Origin: JAGXFP01 sp039714535
GTDB lineage: Bacteria > Desulfobacterota > Desulfobulbia > Desulfobulbales > JAGXFP01
Direction: 5' to 3'
Assembly (NCBI GenBank): GCA_039714535.1
Contig: JBDLJC010000014.1
Coordinates: 1 to 64,000, forward strand
DNA length: 64,000 nt
Made by a program: the position numbers and the translations under genes. Below, piece after piece: positions 25,937-35,191 of the stretch (the stretch's first letter is position 1; every line of letters begins with the position of its first letter). The notes beneath the pieces are model-generated. The model was not told the origin of the DNA. It saw nothing but the letters and a program-made list of their open reading frames with translations, and did not search any database.

Positions 25937-27376
25937 TTATTTTTGCCTGAGCCCTGCCAGTAGGCGACTATGGATATTGTCAAACCCGCCGTTAGAGAGG
26001 ACTGCGACAACATCTCCCTCGGAGGTATTCGCCAGGAGAAAATTTATTATCTCATCCGTAGTGGCATAATAATTCGAGTTGATCTTTTTATCGAGCAGAG
26101 CCGCAACCAGCTCAGAAGAAGAAAACCTCTCACCGGCCGCAATATTCGACAGAGGCTCCGGCTCTTTAACCAGGACCAGATCGGCGTTATTAAAACATTC
26201 CGGATAGACATCCTGAAAAATCCGGCGGCGGCTGGAATTTGTCCGGGGCTCAAAAACGGCAATTAACCGTCGATCCAGGTAAGCCTCACGCAGAGCCGCC
26301 AAAGTCTCCCTGACAGCCGTCGGATGATGGGCAAAGTCATCAATTACGGTTACCCCGCCCTCGACCCCGCGGATCTCCTGCCGTCTTTTAACCCCATCAA
26401 ACGATCTAAGCCCCAGTCGGATCGTCTCGACATCAAGCCCCAATCTATCCAACACCGCGATCACTGCCAGGCTGTTCAGTCCATTATGGATACCTGGCAG
26501 AGTGTTTTCAAACTCACCATAAAGAAAACCATTCTTCAATACCTGAAAGGCGGTAACTGCGGCCCCAACCTTGACCTCGATCAACCGCCAATCACATTCT
26601 GCCGACTGGCCATAACCTATAACCGGGCAGTTAGCATCGGCCACAATCTCCCTGACCACCGGATCGTCCAGATGGGCAACAATACACCCCTCCGGCGGCA
26701 TAATCTGCACCAAACGACGAAAGGAGTCCTTTACCGCCGCCAGATCAGCATAGATATCGGCATGATCAAATTCGACACTGGTAATAATAGCGATGCTGGG
26801 ATGATAATGGAGAAATTTGGGACCCTTATCGAAAAAAGCGGTGTCATACTCATCCCCTTCCACGACAAAATGGTGACCATGGCCAATATTAAAATTGCGC
26901 CCGAAGGCCTTAACCAGACCGCCGATCATGAAACCGGGCTCAAGGCCGGCCTTGTCCAGCAAGGTGGCCAAAATGGATGAGGTGGTAGTTTTACCGTGGG
27001 TGCCGGCAACAACAATAGAGTTGTGATTGGTGATGAAAAAATGGGCCAGGGCCTGGGGCATAGAAACATAGGGGATGCTCAACCCGGCCAGAGCCCGCGC
27101 CTCAGGATTCTGACAGGTTATAACGTTGCCGACCACCACCAGATCAGGACGGGGCTCAAGATTGGTTGCAGAATAACCGGCAAAAACCTCAATGCCGGTC
27201 TCAGCCAGAAAATCACTCATCGGTGGATAGACATGTTGATCAGAACCGGTGACTCTGAACCCGGCGTCCTGCAACATCCCGGCCAGAGCGCCAACCCCGG
27301 TGCCACAGATACCCATAAGGTGGATATGTTCTATTTTTTCGGGAAAGATATTTAAGGCAGGATTGAGCTCAGCCAT
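25937..27376 (-). CDS. mpl: UDP-MurNAc:L-Ala-gamma-D-Glu-meso-DAP ligase
   Basis: This 479-residue Mur-ligase-family enzyme reattaches recycled tripeptide to UDP-N-acetylmuramic acid, saving peptidoglycan turnover products. The Rossmann start HIHLMGICGTGVGALAG, the ATP P-loop GTHGKTTTSS and the DDFAHHPTAV motif are those of Mpl. The last two distinguish it from MurC together with the C-terminal segment. Length is that of the family. The start I prefer is the ATG at 27376 (MAELNP), which has GGAGGG six bases upstream. It sits 14 bp after the small gene on the same strand. Confidence 0.94.
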   Translation of the reverse strand: MAELNPALNIFPEKIEHIHLMGICGTGVGALAGMLQDAGFRVTGSDQHVYPPMSDFLAETGIEVFAGYSATNLEPRPDLVVVGNVITCQNPEARALAGLSIPYVSMPQALAHFFITNHNSIVVAGTHGKTTTSSILATLLDKAGLEPGFMIGGLVKAFGRNFNIGHGHHFVVEGDEYDTAFFDKGPKFLHYHPSIAIITSVEFDHADIYADLAAVKDSFRRLVQIMPPEGCIVAHLDDPVVREIVADANCPVIGYGQSAECDWRLIEVKVGAAVTAFQVLKNGFLYGEFENTLPGIHNGLNSLAVIAVLDRLGLDVETIRLGLRSFDGVKRRQEIRGVEGGVTVIDDFAHHPTAVRETLAALREAYLDRRLIAVFEPRTNSSRRRIFQDVYPECFNNADLVLVKEPEPLSNIAAGERFSSSELVAALLDKKINSNYYATTDEIINFLLANTSEGDVVAVLSNGGFDNIHSRLLAGLRQK

Positions 27377-27390
27377 GCGCAACCCTCCGT

Positions 27391-27576
27391 TTAAGAGCGT
27401 ACTGAATCACGGACCGACCGGTAGATATCACGGAATGTTTCGTCGAAATTAGCGGGTGAAAGACGCCCAACTTCAATGAATTTAACGACCACTTCCTTGG
27501 CTACTTTAAGGATAGTATCGTCCGAAACAGGTCGGGGAATTTTGGGTTGTGTGGGCTCTGCAGTTTTTTTTGCCAT
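27391..27576 (-). CDS. Small conserved-looking protein upstream of mpl
   Basis: This 61-residue basic protein (start MAKKTAEPTQ) has a proline-rich N-terminus and a predicted helical remainder (DDTILKVAKEVVVKFIEVG, FDETFRDIYRSVRDSVR). I do not recognise a named family. Close linkage to mpl (14 bp) argues for a real gene. A longer start at 27606 is possible but has no better ribosome binding site. Confidence 0.6.
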   Translation of the reverse strand: MAKKTAEPTQPKIPRPVSDDTILKVAKEVVVKFIEVGRLSPANFDETFRDIYRSVRDSVRS

Positions 27577-27684
27577 ATTAAAACAAATGGGTCCGTAAAA
27601 AAGCACCGAAGAAGGTGGAGCATAGCGATATCAGGATAGCTAAGCAGCTAAGCGAAGGCTGCGAAAAAATCGCCACACAAGAGC

Positions 27685-27742
27685 AAAAAAAAAAAGCCCC
27701 CGCAGCGAAAGAAGGCCAATTCTTGTCAAAGTCTGCAGAGGC
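27685..27742 (-). terminator. Terminator downstream of tRNA-Ala
   Basis: On the minus strand GCCTCTGCAG pairs with CTGCGGGGGC over ten positions (two T-G pairs), with a further inner AAGAA/TTCTT stem, and is followed by eleven T residues (27685-27695). It fits as the terminator of the tRNA-Ala transcript, 68 bp after the gene. Confidence 0.8.
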
Positions 27743-27809
27743 TGACCTTGTCGAAAAAAACCGTCTAGGCCCTCCCCGCAAGGATTTTTATCTAAAATAA
27801 TAAAAAATT

Positions 27810-27885
<76 letters not shown>

Positions 27886-27999
27886 ACATCAAGACAACCC
27901 AAGCAACAATAAAATTGTGCTGTCATTTGCGGCAATTAACTAACACGCCCCCCTTGGGACTGTCAAGATCTTTCTGGAACTTGAGGCCTGCCATTTCTC

Positions 28000-28028
28000 T
28001 TGCCAAGCAACCTACAGTCTGTTATTAT
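28000..28028 (+). promoter_or_regulatory. Putative sigma-70 promoter of the mreB operon
   Basis: TTGCCA (28000-28005, five of six to the -35 consensus), a 17-bp spacer and TATTAT (28023-28028, five of six to the -10 consensus) lie about 85 bp upstream of the mreB start codon. Confidence 0.65.
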
Positions 28029-28113
28029 TGGCCCGCTCTACACAGGTCAGCGTAATTCATAAAGAATTTCGACATATTCCCCACCTTCTAAAAAAACAAG
28101 AGGAACGCTCTCC

Positions 28114-29154
28114 ATGTTCTTTCCATTTGATTCCCTTTTCGGCTGGCTCTCCAATGACCTGGCTATAGATCTTGGCACCGCCAACACCCTGGTCTTTGCC
28201 AAAGGCAAAGGCATTGTTCTCACAGAACCTTCCGTTGTAGCCGTGCGCCAGGATGGCCGGGGCAACAAAGTCCTGGCCGTAGGCAAAGATGCAAAAATGA
28301 TGTTGGGCCGCACTCCCGGCAACATTTCGGCAATCCGCCCGATCCGGGATGGAGTTATTGCCGATTTTGAAGTTACCGAGGCCATGCTCAGATACTTTAT
28401 CAACAAGGTTCACAACCGGCGAACCCTGGTTCATCCCCGCATAATCGTCAGCGTCCCTTCAGGAATCACCCAGGTGGAGAGAAGGGCCGTCCGGGAATCT
28501 GCCGAATCAGCCGGTGCCCGAGAAGTATATTTAATTGATGAGCCAATGGCTGCAGCAATCGGCGCCGGTCTGCCGATAACCGAACCTACCGCCAACATGG
28601 TCGTTGACGTCGGCGGCGGCACCACCGAACTAGCGGTAATCTCCCTGGCCGGTCTTGTCTATTCCAGTTCCGTTCGAGTGGCCGGAGACAAAATGGACGA
28701 GTCCATCATCCATTACATTAAACGTAAACATAATATGGCTATCGGCGAGCACACCGCCGAGCAAATCAAGATCAATATCGGCGACGTTATGCCGGAACTA
28801 CCTTACAAAACCATGGAAGTTAAAGGCCGGGATCTGGTGAGCGGGGTGCCAAAGACTTTGACCATGGATTCAAGTGAAATCAAGGCCGCAATTTCAGAAC
28901 CGATTGACGCCATCATCGAAGCCGTTAAAGTGGCCCTTGAAATCATCCCGCCCGAACTATCCGCCGACATCGTCGATCGAGGTATAGTCCTGACCGGGGG
29001 CGGCGCCCTTCTCCACAATCTGGACAAACGCTTGCGCGAAGAAACCGGCCTACCGATAATTATTGCCGATGACCCCCTATCATCAGTTGTTTTGGGTTCA
29101 GGCAAGGCTCTGGAAAACATTAATGAACTCAAAGAAGTCATGAGCAATTTTTGA
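28114..29154 (+). CDS. mreB: Rod shape-determining protein MreB
   Basis: This 346-residue bacterial actin polymerises under the inner membrane and guides the elongation machinery, giving rod shape. It has the actin-family phosphate-1 motif (AIDLGTANTLVF), the adenosine and connect motifs (VVDVGGGTTELAVISL; GIVLTGGGALLHNLDKRL) and a hydrophobic N-terminal stretch (MFFPFDSLFGWLS) that would bind membrane. Length is normal. It opens a five-gene plus-strand operon, mreBCD-mrdA-rodA, behind a good promoter. Confidence 0.98.
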   Translation: MFFPFDSLFGWLSNDLAIDLGTANTLVFAKGKGIVLTEPSVVAVRQDGRGNKVLAVGKDAKMMLGRTPGNISAIRPIRDGVIADFEVTEAMLRYFINKVHNRRTLVHPRIIVSVPSGITQVERRAVRESAESAGAREVYLIDEPMAAAIGAGLPITEPTANMVVDVGGGTTELAVISLAGLVYSSSVRVAGDKMDESIIHYIKRKHNMAIGEHTAEQIKINIGDVMPELPYKTMEVKGRDLVSGVPKTLTMDSSEIKAAISEPIDAIIEAVKVALEIIPPELSADIVDRGIVLTGGGALLHNLDKRLREETGLPIIIADDPLSSVVLGSGKALENINELKEVMSNF

Positions 29155-29286
29155 TAAGACTTCCCTCTTAGGCAGACCTGTTATCCCGCACTGAAACATC
29201 CGTCCTGCGAGTAACTCTCCTAGCAGGAATGCTTCCGTTCCCAGGATAACTTATTTCTAATAACTGTTTTTGCAGGTCCGTTACGA

Positions 29287-30120
29287 ATGAGAAAAAGAGG
29301 TAAGCGAACCAGCCCTGTCAAGCATTTCCTGTTAATTGCAACCTGCATAGTTTTGTTTGGGGTCCTGACCCTTTCCTTTATGGGTCGCAGGGAGTTCACC
29401 CTGCCCCACAAACTCATACTTGATATCCTGGGTACCGCCCAGGCCGGAGTCACGGGAATAATTGATTACGGCGATGGTATCTGGGACAACTACATTTACC
29501 TTCTCGACCTGAAGAAGGAAAACGACCGGCTTAAAGCTAAAGTCATAGAATACCAGACCAAAACCGTCAATTACCGCGAAGCACTCGCAACCAACGCCCT
29601 CCTGGGCAAGCTTCTCAAACTAAAAGAAACTTTACCCGTGCCAAGCATCACGGCCCGGATAATAGGCCACGATCCGTCACAATGGTTTAAAACTTTCAGC
29701 ATTGATCACGGCAGTAGTGACGGTGTAATAAAGGGCATGCCGGTCATCACCGCGGAGGGCGTTGTCGGCCAAGTCCTGGATGGCGGCAACAAGCGAGGCA
29801 AGGTCTTACAGGCAATCGATCCCAATAGCGCCATTGAAGTCCGGATCCAAAACACCAGGGCCAAAGGCATCATCAAAGGCACGGGGACCAGCTACCGGCT
29901 CCTCTATGTCCCGAAAAGCAATGAAGTTAAGCAAGGAGATCTTCTGGTTACTTCCGGCCTAGGCGGCGTCTTTCCCCAGGGACTGCCTGTGGCTGTCGTA
30001 TCTTCGGTTGTCAGTAACCGCCGCGGCATGTTCCTTGATATTGAGGCCGAACCAGTTGTTGATTTTTCAAGGCTCGAAAATGTGATAGTCATCATGACGT
30101 CCAACCAGCTGGCAGAATAA
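29287..30120 (+). CDS. mreC: Rod shape-determining protein MreC
   Basis: This 277-residue bitopic protein has one N-terminal transmembrane helix (~10-30, FLLIATCIVLFGVLTLSFM), a coiled coil (LKKENDRLKAKVIEY, ~75-95) and a periplasmic double beta-barrel with the MreC hallmark DHGSSDGVIKGMPVI and the segment LVTSGLGGVFPQGLPV. It dimerises in the periplasm and activates PBP2-RodA. It lies 132 bp after mreB and before mreD. Confidence 0.95.
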   Translation: MRKRGKRTSPVKHFLLIATCIVLFGVLTLSFMGRREFTLPHKLILDILGTAQAGVTGIIDYGDGIWDNYIYLLDLKKENDRLKAKVIEYQTKTVNYREALATNALLGKLLKLKETLPVPSITARIIGHDPSQWFKTFSIDHGSSDGVIKGMPVITAEGVVGQVLDGGNKRGKVLQAIDPNSAIEVRIQNTRAKGIIKGTGTSYRLLYVPKSNEVKQGDLLVTSGLGGVFPQGLPVAVVSSVVSNRRGMFLDIEAEPVVDFSRLENVIVIMTSNQLAE

Positions 30121-30287
30121 CGCCCATAACCCAGACTAACTGGAATTTTAAAAGACCATGGACTCTGTTCAGTACCCCCTCAAAGTCTTCACTTACCTGA
30201 GGGATACTTTGTTCTGTGCTCGCTCGGAGTCTTCGCTTACTTGGCGGGTACAAAAAACAGGCAAATTATTGCTAAGGCACTAAAGCA
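30121..30287 (+). repeat. mreC-mreD gap with a 26-bp direct repeat
   Basis: Two related 26-bp units lie at 30182-30207 and 30226-30251, sharing AGTCTTC, CTTAC, TG and GGG blocks at the same spacing. The first unit also sits inside a CCCTCA/TGAGGG hairpin. A related 17-bp piece in inverse orientation is found after rodA at 34007-34023. I see no gene here. Confidence 0.5.
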
Positions 30288-30824
30288 ATGTTGATTACAA
30301 TTTTCATCATACTCGGCGCTTTCCTGCTGATCGCCCAGACCACCATTTTCGTGCGCACCCCACAATGGCTCGGCAACCCCGATCTTCTTTTTCTGCTTGT
30401 CCTCTTTATGGCTACCAAAATTGACAACTATCGGGGAATCATCCTGACTATGATTTTCGGCCTAATGATGGATACTTTCTCGGGCTTTGTACCCGGCCTG
30501 TTCCCTGCCGTCTATTTAGGGTTATTTGTCACGATCAAATATATTTCCCGCAATGTGATCATCGACGAACCAACCCACCAGCCGCCACTGGCCGCCGCCT
30601 GCTACCTGGCCAGTAGCGGAGCCATATACCTTTACATGACCATTTTCAACCCAAGCACAGATATCTTCTGGTCCTGGCGCGATCTTCTCCTGCAGATGTG
30701 CATTCTGGCGATCCTCTCTCTGCCGTCTTTCCAATTACTCGGCCTTCTGGTCTCTAAAATCGACACCGGTAAGAATCGCATGTTTTCTTTACAGCGAAGA
30801 AGCGGCAACAGGTTTATCTCATGA
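30288..30824 (+). CDS. mreD: Rod shape-determining protein MreD
   Basis: This 178-residue integral membrane protein has about five hydrophobic helices and little else conserved, which is typical of MreD. Assignment rests on the hydrophobic profile, the segment FGLMMDTFSGFVPGLF that resembles the MreD core, and its position between mreC and mrdA. MreD takes part in the elongasome with MreC, PBP2 and RodA. Its stop codon overlaps the mrdA start (ATGA). Confidence 0.88.
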   Translation: MLITIFIILGAFLLIAQTTIFVRTPQWLGNPDLLFLLVLFMATKIDNYRGIILTMIFGLMMDTFSGFVPGLFPAVYLGLFVTIKYISRNVIIDEPTHQPPLAAACYLASSGAIYLYMTIFNPSTDIFWSWRDLLLQMCILAILSLPSFQLLGLLVSKIDTGKNRMFSLQRRSGNRFIS

Positions 30825-32695
30825 AGAAAAACCGCTCCTTGCCAAGCATGCAGAGAACCATCACCCGCATTAACAAACTCGACGCAGTTGAGCTCTTCAT
30901 ACTCAAAAGACGTCTGGCGGTTGCCACCATCTTTATTCTGGCCTTAACCTCTATAATCATCCTGCGGCTCTGGTTCCTCCAAGTCTATAAGGGCTATGAA
31001 TTCGAAGAAAAAGCAAAGGTAAACCGGGTCAGAGAGCTGCGAATAGTTGCACCTCGGGGCAATATCCTTGACCGACAGGGGCGACTGCTGATAACTAACC
31101 GACCTAGTTTTAATGTGGTCTGGACCAGAGAAGACGCCCCTGACCCGGATCAAGTCATCAAGAGGCTGGCCAAAATACTTAATGAAGATATCTCCAGCAT
31201 CCTCGATCGAATCAGGGCTGGAGAGGGCACGCCTAAATATGTGCCGCTTTTACTCAAGGAAGACATTAGCTGGCGGGCGCTGGCCTACATTGAAAACAAC
31301 CATTTGAATCTCCCCGGAGTCCGCATCGAAGTCGTGCCGGCCCGGGAATACCTTTTTGGCAACCTGTCTTCGCATTTGGTTGGTTATCTGGGCGAGATCA
31401 ATAAAAATGAATTACAGAGAAGTCGGCAGGGCGAGTATGAAGGCGGTGACCGCGTCGGCAAACAGGGACTGGAGAAACTTTTCGAGAAACAGTTGCGTGG
31501 CGAAATGGGCATGTCGATGCTCGAAGTCAATGCCCGGGGTTTCGAAAAGAAGCAGTTGGCCCAGAAGCAGCCGCTCCCCGGTAACGACATCAAGCTGACC
31601 ATAGATGCCGATTTACAGATCACTGCAGAAAAAGCCCTTGAAGGACTAGCGGGGGCCGTGATCGCGACAGAAGTCAATACCGGCCGAATTCTGGTGCTGG
31701 CCAGTTCGCCGCCCCTGCAACTCAATGAATTTGTCGGCGGCATTTCGCAAAAGGCCTGGCAGGCAATGCTTGGCGATCCTCTCCACCCCCTGCTCAACAA
31801 ATCCATCCAGGGCCAATATCCGCCCGCCTCTACCTATAAGATGGTTACCGCTCTCGCCGGCCTTGGCGAAGGTATCATCACCCCCGATACTGCTTTCAAC
31901 TGCTCTGGCTCTATCCGGTTAGGCAAGCGAAACTTCCGTTGCTGGAAAAAAACCGGCCACGGCACTGTTAACCTGAAGCGAGCCCTGGCCGAGTCATGCG
32001 ATGTATATTTTTACCTGCTCAGCCAGGACCTGCATGTTGACACTATTGCTTCCTACGCCAAGAGCCTGGGGCTTGGTCAAAAAACCAGCATCAATCTTGA
32101 GCATGAAAAGGGCGGCTTAATCCCAACCGCAGACTGGAAACTCAAAAAATACCAGGAACGTTGGCAACCCGGAGAAAACTTGACAATCGCAATTGGCCAG
32201 GGATTCAATCTGGCGACGCCGCTGCAGATTAATGTAATGACCGGTGCTATCGCCAACGGCGGTATCACCTATCGTCCGCAGTTTATTGAGGAGATCATCG
32301 ACCCGGACAGCAAGACAATTCAAATGTTTGAGCCAATCAGAAATGGCGAGTTCAAAGGCAGTGAGGAGAACCTCGAATTAATCCGCCAAGGCTTGATTGC
32401 GGCGGTAAACGGTCCAAACGGCACCGGCGAGCAAGCCCGTCTTGAGGAGATCATAGTGGCTGGCAAGACGGGAACCGCCCAGGTTGTCCATCTTTCCCAT
32501 GTTGAAGATATTGATTCCGAGGAGAAGATACCTTACAAGATGCGAGATCACGCCTGGTTTACCTGCTACGCACCGGCCGACAAACCGGAGATTGCCGTAA
32601 CAGTACTGGTTGAACACGGTAGACACGGCGGCTCAACCGCCGCGCCCATCGCCCACCAGATATTGACAAAATATTTTAAACCAATTGAAGATTAA
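30821..32695 (+). CDS. mrdA: Penicillin-binding protein 2 (transpeptidase)
   Basis: This 624-residue protein is the class B PBP of the elongasome and cross-links peptidoglycan with RodA. It has one N-terminal membrane anchor (~32-50, LAVATIFILALTSIIILRLW), a dimerisation/pedestal domain (PRGNILDRQGRLL, the NLP and GYLGEINK blocks) and a transpeptidase domain. The active-site serine lies in STYK near residue 336, the second motif is SCD near 390, and the KTGTAQ motif lies near 548. The four-base ATGA overlap couples it to mreD. Confidence 0.96.
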   Translation: MKKNRSLPSMQRTITRINKLDAVELFILKRRLAVATIFILALTSIIILRLWFLQVYKGYEFEEKAKVNRVRELRIVAPRGNILDRQGRLLITNRPSFNVVWTREDAPDPDQVIKRLAKILNEDISSILDRIRAGEGTPKYVPLLLKEDISWRALAYIENNHLNLPGVRIEVVPAREYLFGNLSSHLVGYLGEINKNELQRSRQGEYEGGDRVGKQGLEKLFEKQLRGEMGMSMLEVNARGFEKKQLAQKQPLPGNDIKLTIDADLQITAEKALEGLAGAVIATEVNTGRILVLASSPPLQLNEFVGGISQKAWQAMLGDPLHPLLNKSIQGQYPPASTYKMVTALAGLGEGIITPDTAFNCSGSIRLGKRNFRCWKKTGHGTVNLKRALAESCDVYFYLLSQDLHVDTIASYAKSLGLGQKTSINLEHEKGGLIPTADWKLKKYQERWQPGENLTIAIGQGFNLATPLQINVMTGAIANGGITYRPQFIEEIIDPDSKTIQMFEPIRNGEFKGSEENLELIRQGLIAAVNGPNGTGEQARLEEIIVAGKTGTAQVVHLSHVEDIDSEEKIPYKMRDHAWFTCYAPADKPEIAVTVLVEHGRHGGSTAAPIAHQILTKYFKPIED

Positions 32696-32739
32696 TACTT
32701 TGGCCGACGATTACCGAGCGCCAACCCAAGTGACCGAAA

Positions 32740-33855
32740 ATGTTTAGATTCGACCGGAGATTACTGCTTAATTTTGATTGGGGTCTGCTGGCCACCGTCC
32801 TGCTCATCGCCGCCATGGGGCTGGCCAATCTTTACAGTGCCACCTATTCTCCAGGGGCAGGCGCCTCTCCATATTTCATGAAGCAGCTCACCTATTACCT
32901 AATGGGAGCCGGCCTCATCCTGATAATAATCAGTATCGACTACCGAGTCCTGCTAACCTTAAATTATCCAATCTACGCCATTACTATCCTGTTGCTGTGT
33001 ATAGCCCTGTTTTTTGGCGACTCAATAGCGAACACCCAACGCTGGATCGACCTCGGATTCTTCAGACTACAACCATCAGAACTGGCCAAACTTGCTCTGG
33101 TCATCAATCTGGCCAGTTATTATTACCGAAAAGATACCGGCAAGGGTTTCACCTTGAGAGAACTGGGCGCACCAATCCTGCTGACAGCGCTGCCCTTTAT
33201 TTTAATCCTCAAACAACCGGATCTTGGTACCGCCCTGATGCTGGCTGCCGTTTTTATTTCCATGACTCTGTTCGTAAGATTGAAATTGCGGACGATAATT
33301 GTCATGGCCTCTTCCATCTTCAGCCTGATCCCCATCGGTTGGTTTTACATATTGAAGCCCTATCAGAAAAAGCGGATTTTCACCCTGTTCAACCCGGAGC
33401 TTGACCCGCACGGCAGTGGCTACCACATCATCCAGTCCAAGATCGCCGTGGGTAGCGGCCTTCTGTCCGGCAAGGGTTTCCTGCAAGGCACCCAGGTTCA
33501 CCTTAATTTTCTACCGGAACGACACACCGATTTCGCCTTCTCGGTCTGGGCCGAAGAGTGGGGATTTGTCGGTTCCATATTTTTCCTGGCCTGCTATATC
33601 TTTTTAATTCTCCTGGCCCTGAAAATCGCGGGCTCCGCCCGAGACAAATTCGGCGTCCTTCTTTGCTTCGGAATCATCTCCCTCCTCTTCTGGCAGGCCT
33701 TTATAAATCTTGGTATGCTCCTTGGCCTATTACCGGTGGTCGGCATGCCCCTGCCGTTTTTCAGTTATGGCGGTTCATCGCTAATAACCACCCTGATCGG
33801 CCTCGGCATCCTGTTCAATATCAGCATGCGCCGGCACATGACCTTCAATTCCTGA
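32740..33855 (+). CDS. rodA: Peptidoglycan glycosyltransferase RodA
   Basis: This 371-residue SEDS-family membrane protein polymerises lipid II for the elongasome together with PBP2. About ten transmembrane helices are visible. Diagnostic parts are SGYHIIQSKIAVGSGLLSGKG, LPERHTDFAFSVWAEEWGF with the catalytic aspartate, and the C-terminal GMPLPFFSYGGSSL. It closes the mreB operon, 44 bp after mrdA. Confidence 0.96.
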   Translation: MFRFDRRLLLNFDWGLLATVLLIAAMGLANLYSATYSPGAGASPYFMKQLTYYLMGAGLILIIISIDYRVLLTLNYPIYAITILLLCIALFFGDSIANTQRWIDLGFFRLQPSELAKLALVINLASYYYRKDTGKGFTLRELGAPILLTALPFILILKQPDLGTALMLAAVFISMTLFVRLKLRTIIVMASSIFSLIPIGWFYILKPYQKKRIFTLFNPELDPHGSGYHIIQSKIAVGSGLLSGKGFLQGTQVHLNFLPERHTDFAFSVWAEEWGFVGSIFFLACYIFLILLALKIAGSARDKFGVLLCFGIISLLFWQAFINLGMLLGLLPVVGMPLPFFSYGGSSLITTLIGLGILFNISMRRHMTFNS

Positions 33856-34172
33856 GCCATCCCCCTCCAGGCAGGCCATAGCAGTTGGCCTCGGAGAGTC
33901 CCAACCAAATCTCTCTGTTTATCCGCTGTTCGATCTGCAGATAAATTTCAAGTGTCAAACGAACCAATACCCCTGCCTTTTTTGAGAATACCGGAATCTC
34001 GTTGCTAAGCGAAGACTTCGAGCTCGCCTGCCTATGACTCTGATATTCAGCTTCCGATAAGGACGGCTTGGGATATCATGCAGGTCATCATAAGGGAGAG
34101 ATTTACCGCGCTGGCCGATAGGCAACCGATCATGTGAAGCCGCCAGTTATGCCGACCACCTCCAGTGAAGAT
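33856..34172. other. Gap between rodA and the SDR gene
   Basis: This 317-bp interval between convergent genes has no gene that I can support. A short stem AGGCCA/TGGCCT lies just after rodA (about 33875-33893) but has no T-run. A 17-bp piece at 34007-34023 is the inverse of a repeat found between mreC and mreD. Confidence 0.4.
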
Positions 34173-34994
34173 TCAGGGCAGACGCAGTTTTCGGAAGTCC
34201 CGGAGCATCTTGCGGAAGAGCAGGTTGAAGATTGAGGGGTTCAATCTATAGAGCCACCAGATCAGGCGGGCATAGAAGGGAAAGATGATGATCGCCCGGT
34301 TGCGCGCCACCTGCTTGAGGATGATCCGGGCCGCAGCTTCAGGCGGAACGAAATGCTTGCTCCGTGGCCTGGTCAACCGCTTCTGGTCAACGTGGACGTA
34401 ATCTACCCTGTCGTGGATAGGAGTGCCCATGATCCCCGGACAGACCAGGTTGACCTTGACTCCCAGCCCCGCCCCTTCCAGACGCAAGGCATTGGTGAAG
34501 CCGCCCACCGCCCATTTACTGGTGCAGTAGGGGATCTCCTTGGGCACCGGGATCAGGCCGGCCAAGGAGCCGATATTAACGATCTGGCCGTTGCCCTGTT
34601 TGACCATGGCCCCGTAAGCAGAGGTGGCCCCGTAGATCACCCCCATCAGATTGACATCAATCATCGTCCGCCAATGCTCAACGCTGAGGTCACGGGTCTC
34701 GCCGTGCAGGGCGGTGCCGGCATTGTTGAAGATCAGGTCAATCCGCCCGTACTTCTTGACCACATCCTCGACGATACGTTGGGCGTTCTCGTAGATGGTC
34801 ACATCCAGATAGGCCGCCAGAGCCTGACCACCCCGGGCCCGGATAGCCTGGCACACCTCCTCAGCCCCTTCCTGGTCGACATCAACGGCCACCACTATGG
34901 CTCCCCGGCCCCCCAACTCCCCGCAGAGTGTCCGGCCCAGCCCGGAGGCACCTCCGGTAACCACGACTATTTTGTCTCGATAGTATCTGCTCAC
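34173..34994 (-). CDS. Short-chain dehydrogenase/reductase
   Basis: This 273-residue classical SDR has the nucleotide-binding TGGASGLGR motif near residue 14, the NNAG motif (NNAGTALHG), an active-site serine (NIGSLAGL) and the catalytic YCTSK tetrad (near residue 155). An acidic residue after the second strand (VDVDQEG) suggests NAD(H) over NADP(H). The C-terminal 50 residues are hydrophobic and basic (IIIFPFYARLIWWLYRLNP), pointing to contact with the membrane, as in SDRs acting on lipids. The substrate is not identifiable. Translation begins at GTG. It is convergent with rodA and divergent from the ABC-F gene. Confidence 0.88.
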   Translation of the reverse strand: MSRYYRDKIVVVTGGASGLGRTLCGELGGRGAIVVAVDVDQEGAEEVCQAIRARGGQALAAYLDVTIYENAQRIVEDVVKKYGRIDLIFNNAGTALHGETRDLSVEHWRTMIDVNLMGVIYGATSAYGAMVKQGNGQIVNIGSLAGLIPVPKEIPYCTSKWAVGGFTNALRLEGAGLGVKVNLVCPGIMGTPIHDRVDYVHVDQKRLTRPRSKHFVPPEAAARIILKQVARNRAIIIFPFYARLIWWLYRLNPSIFNLLFRKMLRDFRKLRLP

Positions 34995-35191
34995 AGCCAG
35001 CCTCAGTTTTGCGCCAAGAGGGAAAAACGATAGCTAGTTCTATAATACGGAGCCCCAAAATCAGTCAACAACAATTAGTTATGGGGATTTGGCCCGAACA
35101 TTCTTGGCCCGCCTTGACCAGCCAGCCCGCAACTTTTCCCTTTCCACTTAGCAGCAATTCTGCTACCTTCCGCCTTTTTTTCGGAGCAGAC

